A stretch of DNA of 64,000 nucleotides from Agrilutibacter niabensis. Its GTDB lineage: Bacteria; Pseudomonadota; Gammaproteobacteria; Xanthomonadales; Xanthomonadaceae. A program made the translations under genes and the position numbers. The DNA is taken from positions 186,001-250,000 of the forward strand of contig NZ_JBHSNJ010000002.1 of assembly GCF_042657165.1 (NCBI RefSeq), written 5' to 3'. A model generated the notes under the pieces. The model was not told the origin of the DNA and did no database searches. It saw nothing but the letters and a program-made list of their open reading frames with translations. Below are positions 8,809 through 17,147 of the stretch, in pieces. Each line of letters starts with the position of its first letter. Position 1 is the first letter of the stretch.

Positions 8809-11388
8809 TTAGAACTCCTGCGACCACTTGATGCCGAAAGTGCGCGGCTGGTTGGTCACGGTGTAGACCTGGCCATTGGGATACCCGGGCACGACGCCCG
8901 ATGCACCGCAGACGGTCTCGGCACAGTTGGTGAACCGCGAGATGTCGGCACGCTCGTCGAACAGGTTGTTGACGTAGAAACTCAGCGACCAGCTGTTCTT
9001 GCTGATGCCGGCGGACAGGTCCGCCGTGGTGTACGCATCCAGGTCACCGAGGATGTCGCGTTCGAGCAGGCGCAGGTCGGACTTGCGCTCGCCGACATGC
9101 ACCACCGCGCCCTGCACGAAGGCATCCAGGCTGCCGACGTTGAAGTTGTAGCGGGCGATGGTGTTGCCCTTGAACTTCGGCGTCACCGGAAGCTGGGTGC
9201 CATCCGGCGCCTCGGGAGCGGCGCAGTCGGTCACCGGATTTCCGTCGGCGTCGGTGAAACCGCAATAGTTCTCCGTCAGCTTGGCGTCGTAGAACGCCGC
9301 GCCCAGGCTCAGTTGCAGGTTGTAGGTCGCCGCCCAGTTCACATCCATTTCCAAGCCGTCGATGCTGGCCTGGTTGGCGTTCTTGATCTCGGTGAGGCCA
9401 TTGGCGCCCAGGATGCTGAACTGGAAGTCCTCCCACTCCTGGTGGAACACCGAACCGTTGAAGGTGAAGCGGTTTTCGGCCCAACTGGTCTTCCAGCCGA
9501 GTTCGTAGTTGGTCAGGTAGTCCGACAGGTACGGCGGCAGGGTGCCGCGGCGGTTGATGCCGCCCGGACGATAGCCCTCGGACCAGGTGCCGTAGATCAT
9601 CTTGGTGGGCGTGATCTGCCAGGTCAGGTTGGCCTTGCCGAGGTTGCCGGATTCCTTGACGCGCTTGTCGAAGACTTCGCAGGGCGCGCCGTTGAACGGC
9701 GGCCAGTTGGCCGGGTCGTCGCCGTATACCGACGCGCAGTAAGCCTCGCCGTATGACGAACTCGGGACCCAGCCGGCGCTGAAGCCGAAGAAGCCCTTCA
9801 GGCTGTTGTCGCTGCGGAAATGACGCCCACCGATGGTGCCGATGAGCACGTCGGGGATGAAGTCGTACGACATTTCGCCGAAGACCGCCTCGTCGTGGTC
9901 CTCGCGCTCCTGCTTGGTGAGCCAGATGGTGTTCGGCCAGTCCTTGATCGAATACTGCGGGCCGAAACCGTCGATCAGGTAGCGCTGCTGGATGTCGTGC
10001 TTCTGGGTCTCCCAGAACAGGCCGGTCACGAAGCGGAAACGGTTCTCGCTGGGCGAGGCCAGGCGCAGTTCGTGGCTGTCCTTCTTGTAGCGGTCCTTGC
10101 CCTGGATGTACTGCGATGGGTTGATCAGGTTGTCGTTGGCGTCGTACGCGTTGTAGTAGTACAGCGTGTCGTACCAGAACCCGTAGTCGTTGTAGTCCGA
10201 ATCGACATCATCGTTGCGCTTCAGGTGCGCATAGGCATAGGTCAGGTCGAAGTTGCCGATCTTGCCTTCCACCGTCAGCGCCGCCTGCCACCAGCGATCC
10301 TCGGAGCGTTCCTTGTAGAAGTGGTTGAGGGCAAGGTCGCCGACGTTCTCGTCGAACGCGAAGTTGCCGTTGGCCACCGCGTTCTGGCCCATGATGGTGG
10401 GCGTGATCGACCAGTTGTCGTTCAGGTCCACCTTCAACGCCAGGCGCGCGCCGGTGGTGTCGACGTCGTTGTAGTCGTCCTCGGCGCGACCCGTGCACAC
10501 GAGCTGGTCGGTGGAGGCGCAGTTGCGGTTGGTGAGCACGCCGCCCCAACTGGTCTGGACGTCATCGCTGGGATCGGCCGGAGTCCCGCCATCATCGATG
10601 CGGACCGGGAACTGGCGATCACCCGGCTTGTTGTCGATGTAGCCCGCGTCATGCTGGTTCCAGCCGACCAGGCGGATGGCCGCCGCCTCGGTGAGCGGGA
10701 TGTTGACGAAGCCCTCGAGCACGTGGCCGATGCCGCCGTGGCTGACACTGTTCACTTCCACGCCGTAGCCGGAGGCGAAACCGCTGGTGTCGGGCTTGTT
10801 GGTGATGATGCGCAACGCGCCGGCCTGGGCACTGGCGCCATACAGCGTGCCCTGCGGCCCGGCGAGCGACTCCACGCGTTCCACGTCGTAGATATGCAGG
10901 TCGAGCGGCCCCTGGATGGTGGTGACGGGCTGCTCGTCCAGGTACACGCCGACGCTGGGCAGCGAACCGGAGTGATTGCCGTCGCCGCCGCTGGCCACGC
11001 CGCGCATGTAGATCTGCGCGAAACCGGGGCCGAAGGTCTGGTAGGACACGCTCGGCAGGAAGCGAACGTAATCGTCGAAGTCGGTGACGTTGAGCTCGTC
11101 GAGCTTCTCCGCGCCGAGTACCTGCAGGCTGATCGGCACCTTCTGCAGGTTCTCGCTGCGCTTCTGCGCGGTGACGGTGACCGCCTCGAGGGTCGCCGTC
11201 CGCTGCGAAGCCGGTGGTGCCTGCGTGGGTTGCGCCTGTTCCTGTGGAGCGGGCGTTGGCGCCTGCGGCGCAGCGGCATCCTGCGCGTAGGCCGTGGCGC
11301 TGACGGCCAGGTAGATGGCCGCGGCCAGCGGCAACCTGCTCAATGTCCTGCGACTACCCCGGGTACTTCCTGGTTTTCTGCGATGCAT
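8809..11388 (-). CDS. TonB-dependent outer-membrane receptor
   Basis: An 859-residue receptor. A signal peptide ends near YLAVSATAYAQ; a proline/alanine/glutamine-rich linker leads to a TonB box-like segment LEAVTVTAQKR, then the plug domain (VPISLQVLG, RGVASGG, DVERVESLAGPQGTLYG, ALRIITNKP) and a long beta-barrel ending in an aromatic residue (WSQEF), as outer-membrane proteins do. Ligand is unknown; this group takes up siderophores, sugars or oligomers. The start at 11388 (MHRRKPG) has GGGAGG a few bases upstream and gives a proper signal peptide; an upstream ATG at 11478 is less likely. It lies 31 bases after the TPR-sulfotransferase gene, suggesting one transcript. Confidence 0.92.
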   Translation of the reverse strand: MHRRKPGSTRGSRRTLSRLPLAAAIYLAVSATAYAQDAAAPQAPTPAPQEQAQPTQAPPASQRTATLEAVTVTAQKRSENLQKVPISLQVLGAEKLDELNVTDFDDYVRFLPSVSYQTFGPGFAQIYMRGVASGGDGNHSGSLPSVGVYLDEQPVTTIQGPLDLHIYDVERVESLAGPQGTLYGASAQAGALRIITNKPDTSGFASGYGVEVNSVSHGGIGHVLEGFVNIPLTEAAAIRLVGWNQHDAGYIDNKPGDRQFPVRIDDGGTPADPSDDVQTSWGGVLTNRNCASTDQLVCTGRAEDDYNDVDTTGARLALKVDLNDNWSITPTIMGQNAVANGNFAFDENVGDLALNHFYKERSEDRWWQAALTVEGKIGNFDLTYAYAHLKRNDDVDSDYNDYGFWYDTLYYYNAYDANDNLINPSQYIQGKDRYKKDSHELRLASPSENRFRFVTGLFWETQKHDIQQRYLIDGFGPQYSIKDWPNTIWLTKQEREDHDEAVFGEMSYDFIPDVLIGTIGGRHFRSDNSLKGFFGFSAGWVPSSSYGEAYCASVYGDDPANWPPFNGAPCEVFDKRVKESGNLGKANLTWQITPTKMIYGTWSEGYRPGGINRRGTLPPYLSDYLTNYELGWKTSWAENRFTFNGSVFHQEWEDFQFSILGANGLTEIKNANQASIDGLEMDVNWAATYNLQLSLGAAFYDAKLTENYCGFTDADGNPVTDCAAPEAPDGTQLPVTPKFKGNTIARYNFNVGSLDAFVQGAVVHVGERKSDLRLLERDILGDLDAYTTADLSAGISKNSWSLSFYVNNLFDERADISRFTNCAETVCGASGVVPGYPNGQVYTVTNQPRTFGIKWSQEF

Positions 11389-11419
11389 TTCGCCCTCCCC
11401 TCGGTTGTGAACGTCGATA

Positions 11420-13465
11420 TCAATGGACTGCAAACACGGGTGACTCCGGATACGCGTCGAGTACGGGCCCGAGCGCATCCTTCAATGGACCAAGCCATGG
11501 TTCGAAATGGCGCCAGTGGTCGACGCCCTCCTTGTAGATCGGCTTGCGCACCTGCTCCGAACTCGCGGTCCGCACGGGACGTTCGTTCTCGAAGAAGCGC
11601 AGGCAGCGTTCCTCGAACGGCAGGCCGCAGTAATCCAGCAGGCGGCGCACCTCGCCTTCCGTGTCCTCGACCATGCGTTCGTAGATGACGCGATGGATGC
11701 GACCGGGGAGCACGGCGTCGAAATGCGCCATCAGCTCGACGTAGTCGCGGTAGTAGCGCCCGATGTCGTCGAGGCTGTAACTGAAGCCCTGCCCTCGCGC
11801 GAAATGCTGCTTGAAGCCGGAGAAGCAGCACGCCAGCGGGTGCCGTCGCGCATCGATGATCCTGGCGTTCGGCAGGATCAGGTGGATCAGGCCGATGTGC
11901 AGGAAGTTGTTGGGCATCTTGTCGATGAACAACGGCGCATCGGTCTTGCGGTGGATCCGGGTATGGGCGAGGTACTGCTCGCCCAGTGCGCGCAGTTCAT
12001 CGGCATCGAGCGACGCGAGCGCCTGGTGATACGGCATCTGGCCGCCGCCATCGCCCCGTTCCACGGCCCGCGCACGCAGGTCGCGGGTGATGGACGTGAT
12101 CTCCGGCAGTTCCATCGTGCCCTCGACCTGGCTGTGGCTCGACAGGATCTGTTCCAGCAGCGTCGAGCCCGAGCGTGGCAGGCCGACGACGAAGATGGGG
12201 TCGCGGGCCGCGTCGCCGCTGCCCGCGCGCTGCGCGAAGAACTCGCGGCCGTAGTGGCGCCTGATGTGCGCGACCCGCGCCGAGGTGTCGTCCGCGTCGT
12301 AGCGCAACTGCGAGCGGCGCAGGGCGTTGCCGCGCGCGTAGTGCTCGAACGACGATGCGTACTCGCCCGCGTCCTCCTGCGCCTTGCCGACGGCGAACTC
12401 CAGGTGCAGGCGGTCTTCTTCCGACAGCTTCGGCTGAGCCAGCTGGTGCCGCATCGCGGCCACGTCTTCGGCGCTGAACCGGAACGTCTTGAGGTTGGCC
12501 AGGCTCCACCACACCTCGCCGATCGCCGGATCGATCGCCAGGCTCTGGCGATAGGCCGCGATGGCGCGTTCGGTATGGCCGGCGGTCTTTAGCGAGTGGC
12601 CGAAGCTCATCCACACCTTGGGATTGCGCGGGTACTGCCTGAGCAGGTCGTCGTAGATGTCGATGGCTGTCGGGTAATCACCGATGCGGCACAGCACGAC
12701 TGCCTTGAGGTTGCGGTAGCCCGGGTTGGCGGCGTCGACGGCGAGCAGGCGGTCGATCTCGGCCAGCGCCTGTTCGGGCTTGTTGGCGCGATGCAGGATC
12801 AGGGCGTAGTTCTGGCGCGCCCCATGGAAGCTGGGAGCGAGCTCGAGGCAGCGTTCGAGCAGCCGTTCGGCCTCGTCGTTGTGGCCGAGCCGGGCGGCAA
12901 GCTCGGCGAACATGCGAATCGCGGCGACGTCGGTGGGCGTCTTCTTCAGGCGATCGCGCAGCAGCGCCTCGGCTTCGGGGATCCGGCCCTCGGCCAGCGC
13001 GGAGGCGGCACGCAGCAATTCCGCGTCCCGGGTCGAATAGCGGATGTGGCTGGCGTAGGCCGCGTCCGCGGCTTCGGTGTCGCCGGTGGCCATCAGGTGA
13101 TCGCCCAGCGCAAGCCACGCGGCGGGCAGGTCGGGCTTCAGCGCGACGGCGCGCCGCAGTGCGGCCAGTGCCGCGTCTCCCTGGCCAGTTCGCCCAAGTG
13201 CGATGCCGAGCTCGAGCTGTGTACGCGCCGACCTGGGTTGGGCATCGGCGAGCGGACGCAGGATCTCGAGGGCCTGCCGCGGATCGTTGCGGGCGTTGTG
13301 CGAGGCACCGAGCAGCAGCAGCGCCATGGGATGCTGGCCGACCGCCCGGATGATCTCGGTGGCCTGTTCACCAGCGAGCGCGGGATCGGTGTCGAGAAGC
13401 CGGGAAGCGTGTGCGAGCGCAGCCTCTAGGGTGGCGGTCGGTTCGGACTGCTGGCTCATCGACAT
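11420..13465 (-). CDS. TPR repeat protein with C-terminal sulfotransferase domain
   Basis: A 681-residue protein. The N-terminal two thirds is a series of tetratricopeptide repeats (for example LLGASHNARNDPRQALEIL and AWLALGDHLMATGDTEAADA). From about residue 425 there is a sulfotransferase domain with the PAPS-binding loop VVGLPRSGSTLLEQIL and downstream RHPLACCFSGFKQHF. The acceptor is unknown; such TPR-sulfotransferases are frequent beside TonB receptors in Xanthomonadaceae. The ATG at 13465 is chosen because GAGGAGG sits eight bases upstream; a TTG at 13468 and an ATG at 13459 are alternatives. Upstream there is a 13-bp tandem repeat. Confidence 0.88.
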   Translation of the reverse strand: MSMSQQSEPTATLEAALAHASRLLDTDPALAGEQATEIIRAVGQHPMALLLLGASHNARNDPRQALEILRPLADAQPRSARTQLELGIALGRTGQGDAALAALRRAVALKPDLPAAWLALGDHLMATGDTEAADAAYASHIRYSTRDAELLRAASALAEGRIPEAEALLRDRLKKTPTDVAAIRMFAELAARLGHNDEAERLLERCLELAPSFHGARQNYALILHRANKPEQALAEIDRLLAVDAANPGYRNLKAVVLCRIGDYPTAIDIYDDLLRQYPRNPKVWMSFGHSLKTAGHTERAIAAYRQSLAIDPAIGEVWWSLANLKTFRFSAEDVAAMRHQLAQPKLSEEDRLHLEFAVGKAQEDAGEYASSFEHYARGNALRRSQLRYDADDTSARVAHIRRHYGREFFAQRAGSGDAARDPIFVVGLPRSGSTLLEQILSSHSQVEGTMELPEITSITRDLRARAVERGDGGGQMPYHQALASLDADELRALGEQYLAHTRIHRKTDAPLFIDKMPNNFLHIGLIHLILPNARIIDARRHPLACCFSGFKQHFARGQGFSYSLDDIGRYYRDYVELMAHFDAVLPGRIHRVIYERMVEDTEGEVRRLLDYCGLPFEERCLRFFENERPVRTASSEQVRKPIYKEGVDHWRHFEPWLGPLKDALGPVLDAYPESPVFAVH

Positions 13466-13479
13466 CAACCACGCCTCCT

Positions 13480-13505
13480 CGTTTCAGTACGTCGTTTCAG
13501 TACGT
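13480..13505. repeat. 13-bp perfect tandem duplication
   Basis: The unit CGTTTCAGTACGT occurs twice back to back, immediately upstream of the Shine-Dalgarno of the TPR-sulfotransferase gene. It could be a simple slippage duplication or a doubled regulatory site in the 5-prime untranslated region. The rest of the gap 13469-13636 shows nothing recognisable. Confidence 0.8.
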
Positions 13506-13636
13506 CCCCGGGACGGCGACGGACATCGATGCAATCGGATCGATGCGGGACTCACGCCGCAGTGTGCCGAATCTGTCGGGAAGAATCCCAAATCCGGCGC
13601 ACTCCCGCCAGCGGAAGCCGGATGGACGCGGCTGGA

Positions 13637-14827
13637 TCACCGGGTGGCTTCCAGTGCCAGCGCGGCTCCCTGGCCGACGCCGACGCACATCGACACCAGC
13701 GCGCGCGCCCTGCCCGCCTCGAGTTCGCGCATCGCGGTGAGGACCAGTCGGGCGCCGCTCGCGCCCAGCGGATGCCCCAGCGCGATCGCCCCGCCATTGC
13801 GGTTCACGTGCGCGGCATCGTCGGCGAGACCGAGGCCGCGCGTCACCGCCAGCACCTGCGCGGCGAAGGCCTCGTTGATCTCGATCGTGTCGAAATCGTC
13901 CAGCGACAACTGCAGGCGCTTCAGCAGCTTGCCGATAGCCGGAACCGGTCCGATGCCCATGGTGCGCGGGGCGACGCCGGCGGCAGCCATGCCGAGCACG
14001 CGGGCACGTGGCACCAGGTTACAGCGCGCCACGGCTTCCCCCGACGCAAGCAGCAGCGCGCAGGCACCGTCGTTGAGCCCCGAGGCATTGCCCGCGGTGA
14101 TGGTGGTGCCGTCCCCGAGCAGCGGCGCCAGCGCGGCGAGCTTTGCCAGCGAGGTATCGGCGCGCGGCTGCTCGTCGGCCTCGAGCTTGCCCACCGCCAT
14201 CGTTTCCTGCCTGAAGCGACCGGCGGCCGTTGCCGCCGCCACGCGCTGCTGCGAGCGCAGCGCGAAGGCATCCTGGTCATCGCGGGCGATGCCATGCTCG
14301 CGGGCAAGGTTCTCGGCGGTCTGGCTCATCGAATCCACGCCGTGGCTGGCGACCATGGCCGGATTGACGAACCGCCAGCCGAGCGTGGTGTCCTCCAGCT
14401 TCTGGTCGCGCCCGTACGGCGCGTCGGCCTTGCCCATCACGTACGGCGCGCGCGACATGCTTTCCACACCGCCAGCAATGATCAGGTCCGCATCACCCAA
14501 TGCGATCGCGCGCGCGCCCTGCCCGACGGCTTCGAGGCCGGACGCGCACAGGCGGTTCACGGTGAAGGCCGGCACCGACACCGGCAGCCCCGCCAGCAGC
14601 ACGGCCATGCGGGCGACATTGCGGTTGTCCTCTCCCGACTGGTTGGCGCAGCCCAGGACCACCTCGTCGATGGCCGCGCCCTCCAGCACCGGGTTGCGTT
14701 CCATCAACCAGCGAAGCGGGAGCGCCGCCAGGTCATCCGCGCGCACGCCCGACAGGCCACCGCGATAGCGACCGAAAGGCGTGCGTATTCCGTCGCACAG
14801 GTAGACCGGGCGAACGCCCGCCGTCAT
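13637..14827 (-). CDS. pcaF: 3-oxoadipyl-CoA thiolase (beta-ketoadipyl-CoA thiolase)
   Basis: A 396-residue thiolase that should cleave 3-oxoadipyl-CoA with CoA to succinyl-CoA and acetyl-CoA in the cytoplasm. The nucleophilic Cys is in VNRLCASGLEA (about residue 91), the catalytic His in NGGAIALGHPLGASGAR, and the second Cys in SMCVGVGQG; NEAFAAQ is also present. The segment TTLGWRFVNPAM is the signature that separates PcaF from generic acetyl-CoA acetyltransferases. Its ATG overlaps the TGA of the IclR regulator by four bases (ATGA), so the two are translationally coupled. No protocatechuate genes are nearby; the CoA-transferase partner lies in the divergent operon. Confidence 0.9.
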   Translation of the reverse strand: MTAGVRPVYLCDGIRTPFGRYRGGLSGVRADDLAALPLRWLMERNPVLEGAAIDEVVLGCANQSGEDNRNVARMAVLLAGLPVSVPAFTVNRLCASGLEAVGQGARAIALGDADLIIAGGVESMSRAPYVMGKADAPYGRDQKLEDTTLGWRFVNPAMVASHGVDSMSQTAENLAREHGIARDDQDAFALRSQQRVAAATAAGRFRQETMAVGKLEADEQPRADTSLAKLAALAPLLGDGTTITAGNASGLNDGACALLLASGEAVARCNLVPRARVLGMAAAGVAPRTMGIGPVPAIGKLLKRLQLSLDDFDTIEINEAFAAQVLAVTRGLGLADDAAHVNRNGGAIALGHPLGASGARLVLTAMRELEAGRARALVSMCVGVGQGAALALEATR

Positions 14828-15639
14828 GCGGTTACTGCTGCCAGGCGCGCGGCCGGCAGGGAGCGCTCGATCGCCGCCGCGGTTTGCTGGAGCGGTACGA
14901 GGATGTTCTGCAGCGCGTGCCGGGCCGCATCCGGGTGGTAAGGCATGCTCACATTGATGGCCGTCGCAACCCGGCCATCGCCATTGCGCACCGGGACGGC
15001 CAGCGAGCACAGGCCCAGTTCCAGTTCCTGCTCGACGTATGCATAGCCCTGCCTGTCGACGTCGGCCACGATGCGGCGAAGCCGGTGCGGGTCGGTCACC
15101 GTGTGCGGCGTGAGCCGCTCGGGACGGCAAGAGTCCAGCCACACATCGAGCTCGGGCGCCGTCAGCCCCGACAACAGCACCCGTCCCATCGCCGCGCAGA
15201 ACGCGGGCAGGCGCGCGCCTATGCCCAGGGTGACGCTCATGACCCGCTGCCCGGGCACGCGCAGCACGTAAACGATCGACTGCCCATCGAGCACGGCCAT
15301 CGAACTGCTCTGGTTCACCTGCCGTGCCAGGTCCTCCATCAGCGGCTGCGCGAGGTCGGTGAGATTCATCGAGCCCAGGTAGCCGAAGCCGAGTTCGAGC
15401 ACGCGCGGTCCCAGCATGTAGGTGCGGCCGACTTCGCGCACGTAGCCCAGGTGCAGGAGCGTCAGGATCAGTCGCCGCGCGGCGGCGCGCGACAGCCCGG
15501 CCCGGCCGGCGATCTCGCCCAGGGTCAGGCGGAAATGGTCGCGGTCGAAGGCACTGAGCACCGACAGCCCGCGGGCCATCGATTGCACGTAGTCGCGACT
15601 GTCCTCGAAGCGCGTGTTGTCGGCGGTGCTCTTGTCCAT
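14824..15639 (-). CDS. IclR-family regulator, PcaR/PobR type
   Basis: A 271-residue regulator. The N-terminal winged helix includes YVQSMARGLSVLSAFDRDHF and LSRAAARRLILTLLHLGYV (about residues 18-70), wording that matches the PcaR/PcaU/PobR subfamily; the C-terminal effector domain spans about residues 90-255. The start at 15639 follows an AGGA element. It overlaps pcaF by four bases and is divergent from the aminotransferase operon. PcaR proteins respond to beta-ketoadipate, which fits the lower-pathway genes around it. The intervening gap carries a striking phased set of GTGCG/CGCAC half-sites, its likely operator. Confidence 0.88.
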   Translation of the reverse strand: MDKSTADNTRFEDSRDYVQSMARGLSVLSAFDRDHFRLTLGEIAGRAGLSRAAARRLILTLLHLGYVREVGRTYMLGPRVLELGFGYLGSMNLTDLAQPLMEDLARQVNQSSSMAVLDGQSIVYVLRVPGQRVMSVTLGIGARLPAFCAAMGRVLLSGLTAPELDVWLDSCRPERLTPHTVTDPHRLRRIVADVDRQGYAYVEQELELGLCSLAVPVRNGDGRVATAINVSMPYHPDAARHALQNILVPLQQTAAAIERSLPAARLAAVTA

Positions 15640-15743
15640 GCGTGCGGTCCTGCCCCGTTTTCCTCGTCGATAAACGACGCGCGAGCACAGTCGCACTGTG
15701 GTCGCGAGTGTGATTGACGGCGAGATTAGGCGTTCGTAGCATG

Positions 15744-15778
15744 GTGCGCAATACGCACACCGTGTGCGCATAGCGCAC
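15744..15778. promoter_or_regulatory. Predicted operator of the IclR/PcaR-type regulator (four phased half-sites)
   Basis: Half-sites GTGCG (15744-15748), CGCAC (15754-15758), GTGCG (15764-15768) and CGCAC (15774-15778) alternate in orientation at exactly 10-bp steps. Every neighbouring pair forms an inverted repeat with a 5-base spacer: three overlapping palindromes of 5-5-5 form. The known PcaR box in Pseudomonas putida, as I recall it, is GTTCGATAATCGCAC, also 5-5-5 with the same right half. The array ends 12 bases before the aminotransferase ATG, so binding would block that promoter or its transcript start. It lies about 105 bases from the divergent regulator start. Confidence 0.75.
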
Positions 15779-15790
15779 AAAACCGGAGCG

Positions 15791-17134
15791 ATGATGGGGG
15801 CGACCGAGGACGTTTTCGCGGTGGTGCCGGAGCGCGACTCCGTCCTGCACAGCTGGTCGGTCCAGGCCAACTGGAATGCGCCCACCGTGGTTGGCGGCAG
15901 GGGTGCGTTGCTGCACCTCGCCGACGGCCGCGAGATCCTCGACATGAGCAGCCTCGCCGAGTGCAGCAACCTCGGCCATCAACATCCGCGGCTGGTGGTG
16001 GCCATCCGCGAGCAGGCCGAGCGCCTGTGCTTCGTCACCAACGCCTGGGGCGCGCAACCACGTGCCGAGCTGGCGCAGGCGCTGCTCGAGCGCTCGGGCT
16101 TCCGGGGCGGGCGTGTGTTCTTCACCCTGGGCGGCGCCGATGCCAACGAACACGCGGTGAAGATCGCACGCCAGGCCGCGCGCAAGCCGCGCGGCGCGGT
16201 GATCGCGCGCGACCGCTCGTACCATGGGGCCACCCACCTGACGATGGCGTTGTCGGGCGACAGCCGGACCCGCAGCCAGGTCGACCCCGGCGCCTTCAAC
16301 GTGCATCACGTTGCGCCGCCCTACGCCTATCGCTGCCCGTTCAACAGCAGCAATGCCGACGAATGCGGCAGGCTCGCCGCGGACAGCGTCGCCGACCAGA
16401 TCGACCGGCTGGGTGCCGGGGAGGTCGCCGCGGTGGTGATGGAGGTCGATGCCGGTACCAACGGCATCGTCGCACCGGATACGTACTGGCCGGCATTGCG
16501 CCGCCACACCGCCGACCGTGGCGTCTGGCTGATTGCCGATGAAGTAATGAGTGCATTCGGCCGCTGCGGAGAATGGTTCGCATGGCAGCGCTACGGCGAA
16601 GCCGGCCGCCCCGACCTGATGACGCTGGCCAAGGGCCTCACCGGCGCCGCGCTGCCGCTGGGCGCCGTGGTCATGAGCCATGCGGTCGCGGCCGCCATCG
16701 AGCACGAAATGCTTTACACCGGCCTGACCTATTGCGGACACCCGCTGTCGTGCGCCGCGGGAGTGGCCGCCCTGGAGGCTTATGCCGACGAAGGCCTCAT
16801 CGAGCGTTCGCGCGCGTTGGGGGCTTCGCTCCTGGCGGAACTCGAGCGCATGCGCGAGCGGCATCCTGTGATCGGTGACGTGCGCGGCGGCCATGGTCTC
16901 TTCGCCGTGATCGAACTCGTCGCCAACCGCGACACGCGCGCGATGCACATGCCGTGGCCGCTGACGCCCGCGCCGCTGCAGGCGCTGGTGGATGCGGCGA
17001 TGGCCGAAGGCGTATCGCTGGCCACGCGCGGCAATCTGATCCTGCTGGCACCGCCGCTGGTTATCGAGGAGCGCCAGCTGGCCGATGCACTGGCCTTGAT
17101 CGACCGGCTTCTGAGCCGCTTCTTCCCACACTGA
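15791..17134 (+). CDS. Class III PLP-dependent aminotransferase (omega-/taurine-pyruvate type)
   Basis: A 447-residue fold-type I aminotransferase. Landmarks are SLAECSNLGHQHPRLVVAI near the N-terminus, SYHGATHLTMA, the cofactor Asp in WLIADEVMSAFGR, and the PLP-binding Lys in MTLAKGLTGAALPLGAV. The N-terminal HSWSVQANW pattern is like taurine:pyruvate and other omega-amino-acid aminotransferases. It should move an amino group from an omega- or beta-amino compound to a 2-oxoacid. ATG at 15791 is chosen because GGAG lies just upstream and the earlier GTG at 15764 falls within the operator. First gene of the operon, 13 bases before the aldehyde dehydrogenase. Confidence 0.88.
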   Translation: MMGATEDVFAVVPERDSVLHSWSVQANWNAPTVVGGRGALLHLADGREILDMSSLAECSNLGHQHPRLVVAIREQAERLCFVTNAWGAQPRAELAQALLERSGFRGGRVFFTLGGADANEHAVKIARQAARKPRGAVIARDRSYHGATHLTMALSGDSRTRSQVDPGAFNVHHVAPPYAYRCPFNSSNADECGRLAADSVADQIDRLGAGEVAAVVMEVDAGTNGIVAPDTYWPALRRHTADRGVWLIADEVMSAFGRCGEWFAWQRYGEAGRPDLMTLAKGLTGAALPLGAVVMSHAVAAAIEHEMLYTGLTYCGHPLSCAAGVAALEAYADEGLIERSRALGASLLAELERMRERHPVIGDVRGGHGLFAVIELVANRDTRAMHMPWPLTPAPLQALVDAAMAEGVSLATRGNLILLAPPLVIEERQLADALALIDRLLSRFFPH

Positions 17135-17147
17135 CAGGAAGCCCACG

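Noticed and set aside
13637..14827. Generic acetyl-CoA acetyltransferase
   Set aside because: The GWRFVNPAM segment and the CatIJ-type and PcaR-type neighbours support PcaF instead.
14828..17146. Open frame on the minus strand continuing far upstream of pcaF, across the regulator and aminotransferase
   Set aside because: It is antisense to genes with clear motifs and has arginine/alanine/histidine-rich sequence without domains; a product of high GC third-position bias.
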